A stretch of DNA of 64,000 bases from Ctena decussata (lineage: Eukaryota > Mollusca > Bivalvia > Lucinida > Lucinidae): positions 73,554,667 through 73,618,666 of the forward strand of contig OZ022509.1 in the NCBI GenBank assembly GCA_963989385.1. The letters run 5' to 3'. The position numbers and the translations under genes are program-made. Below, piece after piece: positions 34,308 through 45,046 of the stretch. Under the pieces are notes generated by a model. That model had not been told where the DNA came from. It saw nothing but the letters and a program-made list of their open reading frames with translations, and ran no database searches. The number at the start of each line of letters is the position of its first letter. The first letter of the stretch is position 1.

Positions 34308-34741
34308 TTACACTCTTGATGTGGGCTGGACAGCCAGCTTGAAGCTGTCCAGGCTCTGAAGGTTGGTTATGGATCCAGGGAGTTGGTTCCATGGAATCAC
34401 AATCAGTGGAAAGAAGGAATGTTGATTATATTCAATTTACAATGATACGGAATGAACCGGATACAATCAGTATACCTGGGGGATCTTGGTGGGAGATACA
34501 TCACTGGTACAGCAACAAGGCAGTAAACAACTTTGTACATGAGTACTAGGTCAGAAGCTCTACGTCAGTCTTTTAAGGTTGGCCAGTTAAGCTGTTCTAG
34601 CATGGAAGTGACACTTGTGGGAGTTTGTCGGTTAAATTGTTTATTTAGCACAAAACAAGCTGTGTTTCTCTGAACTTGTTCAATTTGTTTAATCTGAGTC
34701 ACTTGTTGAGAGTTCCAAATAGGTGAACTTACTATATATTC
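34308..34741 (-). pseudogene. LINE reverse transcriptase C-terminus, decayed
   Basis: Read on the minus strand from 34741, one frame gives a clear LINE C-terminal region: EYIVSSPIWN, QIKQIEQVQRNTACFV, then LNWPTLK, a stop, and RRASDLVLMYKVV. More stops and one frameshift follow. A second frame closes with SITNLQSLDSFKLAVQPTSR and a stop at 34308-34310. The pattern 'EYA..VW.P...I..IE.VQR.A..F', then 'W..L..RR....L..MYK', is characteristic of non-LTR retrotransposons. The polymerase core is absent. Invisible to a simple ORF scan because of its stops. Confidence 0.8.
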
Positions 34742-34749
34742 AAGTCAGT

Positions 34750-35350
34750 GCTGGAAACGGCCAGTGGCCAAATGCGCCTAAATTTTGTCTCGGGCCACCA
34801 GAAATCTCCAAAATATGACCTTTAGAGGCCCAAATTTATCTTTCTGGCAATACTAAATGAATGGGAACTTTACGAAGTGGATAATTTGGGCCTCTGAAAG
34901 TTTGGCCTGTGTAGCTTTTGGGCCACTACATTAATCTTGCGAGTTTCAAGAACTGTCAAGTTTAGGACGTACTAATGTCTCATATGCTCTTTCTTTCACT
35001 ACTTTTGGACAATGTTTTAAGTTACGTTTAAAAAGACAAGGACTCTTGAAGCCTTTGACGTAATACTATCTATATGCTGATAGAGGATTACAAGAAAACA
35101 GTTATTACATGTAAAAACTGATGTACATATTGTGTAATCTAGTCAGAATGTGAAGCGCTTTCTACTATTAAGTGTTTTACATTTTGACTTATGTAGCCTT
35201 AGAAAAACTCACTTAGTGAGAAGAGTCTGACATTTTAGTGAGATGTGTCTCACATTATTTAATTAAATTCAGGCTCAGGCCCATAGATGTAATATTGTTA
35301 TAAAAAAGTGGATGTAAATTTTGTTATGCAGTAGTGGTGTAGCGGTTGGG
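34750..35350. other. No recognisable feature
   Basis: AT-rich spacer; nothing supported. Confidence 0.35.
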
Positions 35351-35354
35351 ATGC

Positions 35355-35640
35355 AGAATCGGATATGCATGCAACATGCCATTGCATGTGAATTTGAATT
35401 TGCCTGTTTTGCACTGCTGCATGTGGGTTTGGTGCTGGAATGCTGTTGGTGTGTATAGGTGTCTCATGCAGAGACTAGGTGGAGGCATATGGATGTACAC
35501 ATTATTGTCGAATATACATGCAACATGCCGTTGTATGTGAATTTGAATGTGCCTGTTTTTGCAATTTTGAATATGAGTCTGGTGCAAACATACTCAGGCA
35601 TGTAGGGGGCGTAGAGGGGCATATGTGTGCACTGTTAAAG
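35355..35640. repeat. 149-bp tandem duplication
   Basis: CATGCAACATGCC recurs at 35368 and 35517, followed in both by TGTGAATTTGAAT and TGCCTGTTTT. Two diverged units. ORFs on both strands are chance products. Confidence 0.75.
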
Positions 35641-35879
35641 GAGTATTACAAATATGTATCAATGAACTGTAAAAATTATTTTTATCAAATTGATAGTCAA
35701 ATGTTATTCGGTGTAGCTGCGCTGTATGTTGGGACGTAAAATTTAATAATCTCGACGCTCGCTATATAGCATCAACCAATGCAGATGGAACCTAGATGGA
35801 ACATAGACAAAGGGCTAGATTGCAGTCTGCATGAAAGAAATAAGACCCCAACAGGCGGCGTGGATATGAGACAATGAAT

Positions 35880-35960
35880 GAGAAATATATAAAAATATGT
35901 ATTTGTATAAAAATGTATAAAAAAATGTATTTGTATAAAAATGTAAAAAATAAAATTAAA
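35880..35960. repeat. ATGTATTTGTATAAAA short tandem
   Basis: Imperfect repeats of a 15-20-bp AT-rich unit. Confidence 0.7.
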
Positions 35961-36049
35961 ATATTTCTTAGAATGTGTCCACCACGGATCTTGTTAGTAT
36001 TTAGGTCATGTTGCTAATTGAATGCTACTGAATAGGAATATGGATGTGA

Positions 36050-36390
36050 TAAATGAATATGGATGTAATGAATACTTTTGGATGTACAGATGTGTTCACG
36101 TGGGTGGGCCAGATGGGTTAGTGGGCCAGATGGGTTATGTGCCTGGGCAGATGTGTATTTTATTGGGAGGGTGAGAGACATCCATATTACGGTTGTAACC
36201 AAAAAGCTGCTCTGGGCCTAATGGAATATATTTTGAGGATGGAAATGTGGATATGCAGATGTGTTCATGCGGGTGGGCTGATGGGTTCAATTGCATGGAC
36301 AGATGCTTAATTTATTGGGAGGACAGGTGGCATCCATATTGCTGTTTTCACATAAAAGCTACACTAGGCCTAACGGAACAGTGATTTTTT
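36050..36390. repeat. 169-bp tandem duplication
   Basis: CAGATGTGTTCA at 36087 and 36256, followed in both by GGGTGGGC, TTTATTGGGAGG, CATCCATATT and GGCCTAA. Two units. Confidence 0.78.
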
Positions 36391-36880
36391 TCTCTATATA
36401 AGTGGTGCCCATAAAGGGCACCAGTCCCCATTCAAAATAGTACCTTTTTTTCCAACTGCATGTTGAAAAATTTCCAATTGCACGAACATTTTTTCTTGGG
36501 ACCATCTTACAAGCATAAAGTTACTTGCTTCCTTAGCGAACTGGCTGATAATATGGCTTTAATTGAATGTTTGTATCACAAATTCAATATCATGTCCCCT
36601 ATCCCATCACTTGAGAATTTAGACTAAATAAAGGTGTTTCTGAAATTTCTGAATTTCATGAGAATATGACACGATTTTTCCCAATTCCATAGGCACAGGC
36701 ACCATTCCCAAAATAGTGAAAAAATCACTGCTGAAATTTTGAAATTGGACTGTATTTGGCAGAACTGATATAGTGTAGACAATTAGACATATCTTAAGAT
36801 AATCATATGATTAAATGAAAGATGAATTTTATTAACAGATTTGACTTTGATTTGATAAACAAAATTTATCCAGCTGACAA
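36391..36880. other. No recognisable feature
   Basis: Spacer; a small GGTGCC...GGCACC hairpin near 36404-36422 only. Confidence 0.4.
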
Positions 36881-36884
36881 AAAC

Positions 36885-37588
36885 TGACACCAAAATTGAT
36901 GGAAATAATAGTAACTGGTGTAATGTTTGGTTCGTGACTTTGGTGTAAATATTCTACAATTTATCTCAGGAGAAGGTCAGCAGATTTCTGGTGAAACCTT
37001 TTCCAAAAAAATATGGTTGAAAGGTTACCTCAAAACTAATGGAAATTTTAGTAAAAGGCATAATGTTTCTTTCATAAATTTGGAGTAAGTGTACACCAAT
37101 GTGCCTGGTTATCTGAAAAATTTAAGTGAAAAGTTACACCAATTTTATGTAGAACTTCCTGATTGGTGTAATCTTGCCTGTAGTTCAGTGGTGCTTTCTT
37201 ACACCAAATGTGAGGCTCCTTTACCTAGATGTTGGTGCAAACATACCTTCAAAACACTGGGGTAATGTTACACCAAAGGCATAATGTTTCTTTCATAAAT
37301 TTGGTGTAAGTGTACACCAATGTGGCTGGTAAAGTCAGCAGAATTTTGGAGTAACGTTATCTGAAAAATTTAAGTGAAAAGTTACACCAATTTTATGTAG
37401 AACTTCCCGACTGGTGTAATCTTGCCTGTAGTTCAGTGGTGCTTTCTAACACCAAATGTGAGGCTTCTTTACTTAGATGTTGGTGCAAACATACCTTCAA
37501 AACACTGGGGAAATGTTACACCAAAAAAGGTGGCAGCTCAGCTGCCACCTTTTTTGGTGTAATGTTTCTTCAGATTTTTTACAGTGTG
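36885..37588. repeat. 248-bp tandem array ending TTTTTTACAGTG
   Basis: TCTGAAAAATTTAAGTGAAA recurs at about 37112 and 37360 (248-bp period). Partial or diverged units lie to the left. Full of GGTGTAA/TTACACC motifs. The right end TTTTTTACAGTG (to 37588) is followed at once by DR1 sequence. Confidence 0.82.
37516..37562. repeat. 47-bp palindrome, 23-bp perfect arms
   Basis: TTACACCAAAAAAGGTGGCA (first 20 of 23) pairs perfectly with the inverse arm around a single central C at 37539. It lies within the last unit of the 248-bp array. Confidence 0.92.
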
Positions 37589-38470
37589 TCGCAATACGTT
37601 ATTTCCGTCGAGTCCTCATCTCTGATTCATCATAGGTCTTATAAGTGATGTGTTTGTTTCCGATGATGTTTCATTGATGGGTTAAGAAGTCTTCATGCGG
37701 ACCAAACAGCTAACTAAATCTTTCGAACCACTGCAGAAGCAAAGGGCGAGGTTTGATTCCAGTAACACTAGTTTAAGGCCCCCCCCCCCCCCCCCAGTAA
37801 TCTTTTGCTGACCGTTCCAAGGCGGTACTTCTGTTGTGTAATCTTGATGTTACATTGTGCTGTGTCCGCTTGTCTATGTTCTTTGGCGGTTTGGTCACCT
37901 TTTTGCTACCCAATCTGCCTTTTGTTTTGTAAGTTAAAAATAAAATTAAAATAGATAAAAATAGATGTTGATGCTGATTTTGATTAGGGTAGCTGAATAA
38001 CCACCTGTTTGGGAAAGAGCTGCTCATTCGGTACCGTGGGTGATTGATTCATTGATTGATTGATTAATTGATTTGTTGCTTAACGTCCACGGTAAACAGC
38101 TGTGGTCATGTCGGGACGGTCAGTTAACCTAACCACGCCATTCCTGGGCACGCTTAGACCTCCTAAGCGGTTAACCAGTACTAAGTGCACATACTTTCGC
38201 CAGTAACTGACAACTGCCCTTCTTGAATCAGCGGAAGGAGAAATGAAAGTATGTGGCCAGTCGGGTATCGAACCCAGGACCTCTTACTTATGAGTCAGAT
38301 GCCCTACCGATTGCGCTTTGCGGCCCGGCTTGTCTTTCGTGAACTTGTGTCAATTTTTTCCGTATGCGTGTGCTTTTTTCCTTATTGGTTTTGAGAGCGG
38401 GATATGGGATTTGATTGTATTAATTCCTGATTATTGCCTATCTTTTTACTTTACAATGTTATGCTGTTAA
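37589..38470 (+). repeat. Dispersed repeat DR1, 3' part, with nested SINE
   Basis: GTCCTCATCTCTGATTCATC, CCACTGCAGAAGC, GACCGTTCCAAGGCGGTACT and CTGTTTGGGAAAGAGCTGCT occur in the same order as at 46310-47000. A poly-C tract (about 37776-37795) lies inside. The family A SINE at 38041-38328 interrupts it between 'ggtaccg' and 'gtctttcgtg', which are adjacent in the other copy. Confidence 0.75.
38041..38328 (-). mobile_element. tRNA-derived SINE (family A), nested in DR1
   Basis: Nearly identical to 2311-2573, with a longer (ATTG)n tail. Box-B inverse GGTATCGAACCCAGG near 38265 and box-A inverse near 38305-38325. The DR1 copy at 46310-47000 lacks it, which defines the insertion. Confidence 0.9.
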
Positions 38471-39310
38471 TGTGTATGGCTGTATGCTCTTCTTCATGGT
38501 GGTTCGACACCGAACCTGATGTCAGACAGAAAAGACAGAACACATTAAATCTGTTTTTTTCTCTCTCCACCACAAGTGGTATTGAATATGTGGCTTTGTA
38601 GATACTGACGATAAGCGCCATCAAAAATGTCCCAGAATTATTCCTGTTACCCGTTCTTATTTGGATCGCTGTATCTCCATAGTTTTTTTGCTTTCCTATT
38701 TTATCTCATTTGTTACTGATTATTTACTTTATCTTTCTTTATATTATTTTCTTTATTCTTATTCTTCTTCTTATTTATTTTTTAAATCAGAAATAATGGA
38801 CGATGTACGAATGAATTTAACCTGGTTTCAATGGGAAAAAACAACACCCGTTTTCGAGTTTTCGATTAGAACTGGTTTCGATATATATGTATTGTTTTAC
38901 ACAGTCATGCGTTATCAACATATTCCTTTTCTCCTGGCACTACTGGCAATTAATTAGACTCTCTGACAAGTCAATCATTTTTACAGTTGATAAGATAATT
39001 TTACTGCTCGAACAGTCATGTCAGTCGGCTTTAAATTAGAAGTTATTTTGGCATAACCCAGGGAGTATTTCCTGGTCTTTGCATACTTTTTACTTTTGTG
39101 TTGCAACTGAGACTTTTTTTTTTACAAGAAAGCGCTCATATGAAACAGCTTCACAAAAATTTACGATAAGGTTTCGGTGTTATATTTACAAATAAAAGCA
39201 GAGGCGTGATTTCTTCAGCAAATGTTTGCATTGGACAATATGCATATATGTTCACACGTTCGGCTTGTATAAGTACATTTTAACCAATTCCATTCGGCCT
39301 TTAGGGGTAT
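38471..39310. other. No gene; DR1 tail fragment at 39058-39110
   Basis: TTCCTGGTCTTTGCATACTT at about 39070 matches the DR1 tail at 895-1190. The rest is AT-rich spacer with a chance 98-codon ORF (38661-38957) made of low-complexity Tyr/Phe/Leu/Ser. Confidence 0.4.
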
Positions 39311-39314
39311 CTGA

Positions 39315-39382
39315 GCAAACAGTTTGGATCCAGATCAGGCCCCACAAACGTGGGGCCTGATCTGAGATTCAAACTGGTTGCT
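39315..39382. repeat. GATCAG-type hairpin, isolated
   Basis: GCAAACAGTTTGGATCCAGA pairs with TCTGAGATTCAAACTGGTTGC around GATCAGGCCCCAC...GTGGGGCCTGATC. Arms start GCAAACAG, as in the hairpins at 25346-25412 and within the 239-bp MITE. Confidence 0.82.
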
Positions 39383-40275
39383 GCCTAGACATCATTTCTA
39401 CAAGAGTTAGTTAGACCAACATTGTCAAAATATTCTTGATTTTTGATGCAGACGATAATTACAGCAGCCGACAAAAATACCCAGAATGCAATTTGTTAAC
39501 GGTTGTTATCATTTTCTGCATATGTCCTATTTGTTGATGGGACGTTATTTAAACACCAGTTCACTCACTCACAGTCCAAGATTATTTTTCGAAAAGGAAA
39601 GCTGGCATTCAGAGCAGAAAAAGTATTAGAAAATGTTGCATATCTCTTTTCCGATACAACATTCCTATTCATGAATTTAAAAGTTTATTTGTGGACCTAT
39701 TCCTGAAATTTTGGCTGCGCATTTGTAACTTACATGTATTTACTAACAAGTAATCAAATATTTAGGAGAGTGTAACTAGAAAAGTATTTGAAAACATTTC
39801 CCCGAAATATTAGCCGTTTTTTGGAAATGATAATAATAATGAATCTCTATAAAACATCAGAATTTCAAATGTGTCAAACATCTGTAATGTATTATACCAT
39901 GCAAATAAACAGATTAAACCCACTATGGACATTATTACGGACGAGACATTTTTGTAGTGAATTCGAATGCCATGAAACTATTATTTCAAAGACCATACAT
40001 TCTACTGTTTACTGCTTCAAAGAGTTGATCCGACTAAAACATCAGAAAGAATAATCTTAACGAGCCAACTGTCTTCTACAGGGGCACTTAAATTCTTGTT
40101 TTTGGTTAACTTGCGGCCAACATTTTCAGATGACGCTGGGTAACAGAGACATACTTAAGTTATGTATGTAGTTAATCAAAATATTTTAATGCTGGTATTA
40201 GACTTATCCGCGATAAGGGGTTTACGAATTCGTTATCGAATACTTTATGAGTAAAGCTACCGTACTAACACTAAG
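39383..40275. other. No recognisable feature
   Basis: AT-rich spacer; two 67-88-codon ORFs without motifs are not called. Confidence 0.4.
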
Positions 40276-40278
40276 ACC

Positions 40279-40515
40279 GAGTCGCGTCATGTGACTTCCA
40301 ACAATGTTTCAATTTTGTCAGGTGACATTAAGATCAACCTTCTCCTTTATAAAGGGTAATCAGAGACCTCACAGTTGGCTGTATGGCTTGGGCCACTTTC
40401 ATAGACGGCTGATGTGACAAGCCAAGGCTCTGATCAGACTGCACTTACGTGCAGTCTGATTAGAGCCTTAGCTTGTCAAAGGTGTCACATTGTAGGAAAT
40501 CACATGATGTGGCTC
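40279..40515. mobile_element. GAGCC(A)C fold-back MITE, copy 4
   Basis: Left GAGTCGCGTCATGTGACTTC, right GGAAATCACATGATGTGGCTC. Centre GGCTCTGATCAGACTGCACT...AGTGCAGTCTGATTAGAGCC. Length matches 1894-2130. Confidence 0.88.
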
Positions 40516-40986
40516 AAGTATTGGAATGTTGTAACCAATGATGCACGCTATCTTAAAATTTGTACACCCACGACAATGCGAGCGGGGTGGCAAACACTGC
40601 CGATCCCGATCGTAGCAGTTTTATCTTGGTCTTCATGGTTTTCCCGCAGCGTTTAGATGTTGACCGATATTTAGAGTCATTACGGTTAATATTTCCACTG
40701 TAGTACATAATGTACGACGCAAAACGTGATTTCACAGGGTAGGAATCGGTAAAGGTAACCTAATCGCTTGATGCTTTGTCTCTTTCTGAATGGTGCTGAA
40801 GTATGCTGTCACTCCAGCCCTTAACCTATAATTCATTGAATAGTGAAGGGTGATGGGGTGGGGACATCAGTGATTTCTGAGAAAAGAGCTATTCCTTCGA
40901 TATATGGGTATATTAAGTGCAACAAATGGGGCTGCACAGAATAAGAAAAAAACTTAGACAGTTGCAGAGACAGCCATGAAAAGTGT

Positions 40987-41244
40987 GTGTACTTGTTGTG
41001 AGGGTGTACCTCTTGTGGGTAATATCTACAGTTCCAGTGTGTACTTGTTGTGAGGGTGTACCTCTTGTGAGTAATATCTACAGTTCCAATGTGTACTTGT
41101 TGTGAGGGTGTACCTCTTGTGAGTAATATCTACAGTTCTAGTGTGTACTTGTTGTGAGGGTGTACCTCTTGTGAGTAATATCTACAGTTCTAGTGTGTAC
41201 TTGTTGTGAGGGTGTAACTCTTGTGAGTAATATCTACAGTTCCA
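40987..41244. repeat. 52-bp tandem repeat, 5 copies
   Basis: GTACTTGTTGTGAGGGTGTA starts at 40989, 41041, 41093, 41145 and 41197. Copies differ by only a few bases, so the array is young. Confidence 0.95.
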
Positions 41245-41342
41245 GATCTTCTATATTCAGCAATAGGAGCCTAGGCAGCAAAATCGGTTTAGCGATAGCT
41301 TACTGCTCTAGCAAAATTATTCACACTGTATAACGTATTTTG

Positions 41343-41628
41343 AGAGGCGCCGTGGTCGAGTGGTTAGAGACGCCCGGTTATGGTGCAGAAAGTCGCCGCA
41401 AGGTAGTGAAATTGCGCCCTTGGTTTTGCCATGCGACTACTGGAAAACTATCTCTTTTAACACAGCAGTAAATGGATACCTGCTTTGAATCAGGGAAGAA
41501 TAAGGCAACAAAAGGAGAGAAATGGGCTCGTCCTAGCATTAGCTGTGCCCAAGACACAGTGGGTCTCTAACCCCTACTGCCCTTACAGCTAATAGGCTAT
41601 GGGAAACCTTTACCTATTTAACGGTATT
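41343..41628 (+). mobile_element. tRNA-derived SINE (family D)
   Basis: Begins GAGGCGCCGTGGTCGAGTGG, a tRNA-Ser/Leu-like box A region, followed by a body containing TAAATGGATACCTGC and ending near AATAGGCTATGGGAAACC. Flanked by TAACGTATTTT (41331-41341) and TAACGGTATTTT (41629-41640), a slightly diverged target duplication. The box B is weak. Confidence 0.8.
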
Positions 41629-41904
41629 TTCAATACAAACACCCTTTCATTATCAAAAGCTCATCGTCTTGAATTTGACTGAAATATTGTTGAACGGGAT
41701 ACAAAACTCAAAACAACTTTAATTTCTATCGTTCCATCATCTCGAATATGAAGGAAATACATTTTAAATGACCCTAAAATTGTAGGAATGATATGCGAGC
41801 TTTACTCTGTGTTGTTTACTATATTTAACGTACCCATACAAAGGGTAAGTGGAAGCGCCAACATTTTCGGTAATTTTTGTAACATTGTAGTTGAATTAAT
41901 GCAA

Positions 41905-42101
41905 TAATAGCGATCAAACATTTTTTTCCAATGCATTAACGTTTGCAAGGTCCCTCGGGAGATGTAGAAAACTTCGGCCTTCGGCCTCGGTCTTCAACAT
42001 CTTCCTGGGGACCTTGCACACGTTCGGCCTCGGTCTTCAACATCTCCCTCGGGATCTTGCAAACGTTAATGCATGAAAACACATGTTTGATCCCTATATT
42101 A
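41905..42101. mobile_element. TAATAGCGATCAAACA TIR element with 43-bp duplication
   Basis: Left TAATAGCGATCAAACAT and CATTAACGTTTGCAAG; right CTTGCAAACGTTAATGCAT and ATGTTTGATCCCTATATTA, inverted. The centre holds TTCGGCCTCGGTCTTCAACA twice, about 43 bp apart. No ORF of its own. Confidence 0.85.
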
Positions 42102-42394
42102 AAACAATCAAAGAAAAATCTCTCATGAAGTTTGACCACGAAAGCTGTTATTCTTAGACGAGTTTGACTACTGCCACAATATTTCATAGTTAGTACCCAT
42201 TGTCTTTTATGATCAGTGTAGACCCCTGATCTGCGGCGTCTCATCTGAGACTTTTGGGACACTGGATTTGATTGGCTTAAGCACATTATCTGAATATGAT
42301 AGTTTGTGTCTTTATTTCTAAGCATAAAAAGATTCCCATTTTAAACATAATTTGTCATAAAATGTAGAACAAATAAAATACTTACTGAAGGAAC

Positions 42395-42610
42395 ATCAAC
42401 CGATCCGTTCTTTAGAGAAAGGGACTTGAGCGAGGGCTTTCGAATTCTTGTTGACATGGTAACCACACACGGTTCTGAACACCGCCGTCTTTTGAGAGGG
42501 TCAAGTTTACTTGACGACGATTCCAGCAGAGTCGTCGACTTCGAACCAGACTTCATCGTCGGTGTTGTAGGAAGGAAAGTCGACCGAGGTCCAAAATGAG
42601 AATGTCTCAT
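42395..42610 (-). CDS. Possible first coding exon, unknown protein
   Basis: From the minus-strand ATG at 42610 an open frame runs to VDVPS, where the DNA reads CTTCA|GTAAGT at about 42390, a consensus splice donor. The peptide of about 72 residues is Ser/Lys/Arg-rich with a basic patch (LKRRRCSEPC) that looks like a phosphorylation or 14-3-3-type site. Base composition is more GC-rich than the surroundings. I do not recognise the family. A possible next exon at 42232-42110 (after CTCAG, starting MRRRRSG) has no good donor. It may equally be chance. Confidence 0.3.
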
Positions 42611-42759
42611 GCCTGCTCTTCTGTGGAGTGTTTATTTTCTTATTTGTAGGCAGTATATTTATATCACAGTATGTCCTATTAGACACGAACACGGGCTCCT
42701 GAAGGTTTTGAGTCCTACATGTACATGTAGCTAGTGTCGACAGTACATCCAAGCATGTT

Positions 42760-43150
42760 TATAAACAAAGAGCAACTATCCCGTTCATTGTTAATTTTGA
42801 ACGAAGTCGACAAATCCAAATAGTGCTCACTAAGGTTTTGAGTTGTAGCTCATAGAGAGAGTACATCCAAAGACTGTATGACCACAAAGAAACTATCCCT
42901 TGCACTGTTTATTTCAAAGAAGTCGACGAAATCCAATTACCATTACTCTTTGTTATGAATGAATAAATGATACGTCTGTCCTGGTGAAAGTGTCTATCCT
43001 TGTTTTTGCAAGTTATGTTTGTAATAAATTTCTGTCGGGCTTACTCAAATTTCTGGAATTTTTCCAGTGCACAAATTGATGACGACGAAGTTGCTCCATG
43101 TTTTCTAATATTATATTTGTTTGAGCTGTTTCTCTTAATTCTAAATACAG
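42760..43150. other. No recognisable feature
   Basis: Contains two related blocks ('cactaaggttttgag...', 'aactatcccttgcactg') that look like a diverged duplication of 42700-42810 at 42830-42940. No gene. Confidence 0.35.
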
Positions 43151-43152
43151 TC

Positions 43153-43440
43153 AAGTCGCACTATTTCAAAACTGTTATCTCAAAGTAATTTTTTTGGCCC
43201 CAAAAATTTTCCTTTGAGAAACCAGTAGTTTGAGATTACAGGAGTGTCGCACTGTTTCAAAAATGATATCTCAAAGTAAATTTTTTGGCCCAAAAAATTT
43301 CCTTTGAGATACCAGTAGTTTGAGATTACAGGAGTTGAAATGAAAAGAAAAATAGGAAATGTGACCGACGGATTAAATTTTTTTATATAAAAGTCTACTT
43401 TAAAATATCAGTTATTGAGATAATGAGAGTCAACTGTATC
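43153..43440. repeat. 90-bp tandem duplication, dispersed family
   Basis: Two units (43156-43246, 43247-43336) share TCTCAAAGTAA, TTTTTTTGGCCC, TTCCTTTGAGA and CCAGTAGTTTGAGATTACAG. The following AGGAGTTGAAATGAAAA also occurs near 449-466, where a related, older copy may lie (about 400-560). Confidence 0.78.
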
Positions 43441-44868
43441 AGGATTCTTCCTTAGATTTTATTTTTTTATGTATTTTTTTCTTAAAAATACAAAATATAG
43501 TAAAAGAACTGCAATCATTTTGTAAGGTCTTCAAACTTAAGAAGGTTTCCTGATAGAAGCCATCAATGAAATGAAACGTTTTCCAAAAAGTTATTGGTTT
43601 CTACTACTGCAATAAATTATTCACATATGGCTTAGAAATGCATTAAATAGACATGCGATCTCTCCCATTATGTTTCTGAGAAAAGCTGAATCTGTTTAGG
43701 ACTTTTCAATGTTTGCTTTTATTTTTTCTATGCATAAAATATATTTTGACAATAACTTCTATATTTCTACAGTAAATTTTGGTGTGGAAGGATTTGAAAC
43801 ATGTCACCGTTCCTGTTAACGGACTTTCTCAAATCTATTTTCTGAGCATATATTTTGCGAGAAATAAATGCAAAAACTACAGAGCTACTGCAGGCACCGA
43901 TCTATGTGCTAGTGTAAAGGGCAATCATTTGTCAAAATTAAGCATAGTAAACGTAATGGGTAAACTTTCATGCTTTTCCGTCATTTTTACAAAGAGAAAC
44001 TTATCGGCCTTGCCTGATTTGTTTAATTTGACTAATTGCCAGCTAACCCTCTATATTCAGCTGATATCATAAACTGTTTGAACGGAAATTAAAATGCTAT
44101 GTTTTTAATTTCTAATTGTTTTAAATAATTTCAAAGTCTGAATTAATCACATATAATCATAAATAAACAAACTCTATTCAGAGCTTTTTATAGATACTGC
44201 ACCAATATGCTGAATGTGTAGTAAAAGAGGAATAGGAACAATTGCTAACTAGATTTAAAGAGTTATTTCCAAACTGAACACCCTATATGAATCCATCACA
44301 AATAGTGCAATGTGAGATGACGGTTACATTTATAGTCACAGTTCTCGAGAGCTTTTGGCGATTCAAAAGTGAGGTAATTTATTCAAATTATTATGATTTC
44401 TAAAAGGAACAAAATTTTTAATGCTTTTGTCGGCGTGTTCTTCAGTACATCTATATATTTGTAGTTTTTTTATTGGACCTGAGATTGTTTTAATTTTCTT
44501 CAAACAAATTCTACAGCTCTAAAGTTGACACAGTAAAAATATTTTTAAATACTGAGGGTAAAACGTAAACATTAGAAATACACGACAAAGCAATGGTACT
44601 TTGTTCTCCCATTTTAGCTTAATTTCTCATGATATGAAATATATAGCCAAACATACTTCTCTATTTTGCTCTCTATTTTCCTTTTTCCTTGATATTTTTC
44701 CTTACTTTCATTGTTTTGTTGCTTAGAATTTTTCCTATTTTGGATTAATAAAAACAAAACCACCATGCAGCGAAGAGCTGCAGTGCGGGTTTTAATAAAG
44801 GGCACAGAAAACAAGGAAGAAATATTAAGTCTATTATTATCATTTATAAAGCAGCCCTCTAATCCTAT
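43441..44868. other. No recognisable feature
   Basis: Long AT-rich stretch. Short ORFs such as 43779-44072 show no motif. No RNA gene or TIR found. Confidence 0.4.
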
Positions 44869-44880
44869 TATCGATTAATT

Positions 44881-45046
44881 TGTGAGTGAGTGAACTCGGG
44901 TTTAACGTCCCACCAACAACGAGGTCATATGGAGACGGGACCTCGGTTTAAAGTCTCATCCGAAAGACCGGAGAAGCGGGGGATCGATCTTGCGACCCCT
45001 GGATTGGTAGTCCGGAGTGTTGTCCACTACACTACAGCCGCTCCTA
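44881..45046 (-). mobile_element. tRNA-derived SINE (family B), copy 2 with 12-bp TSD
   Basis: Nearly identical to 20072-20235. Flanked by TATCGATTAATT at 44869-44880 and 45047-45058, a perfect 12-bp target-site duplication, as expected for LINE-mediated insertion. Orientation from the tRNA-like head at the right (AGGAGCGGCTGTAGTG on the minus strand) and the CACTCACA tail at the left. Confidence 0.93.

Noticed and set aside
38661..38957. 98-codon ORF
   Set aside because: Low-complexity Tyr/Phe/Leu/Ser produced by a pyrimidine- and AT-rich tract.
41343..41420. tRNA-Ser gene
   Set aside because: Starts like one but the variable arm and T arm are not present; target duplications show a SINE.
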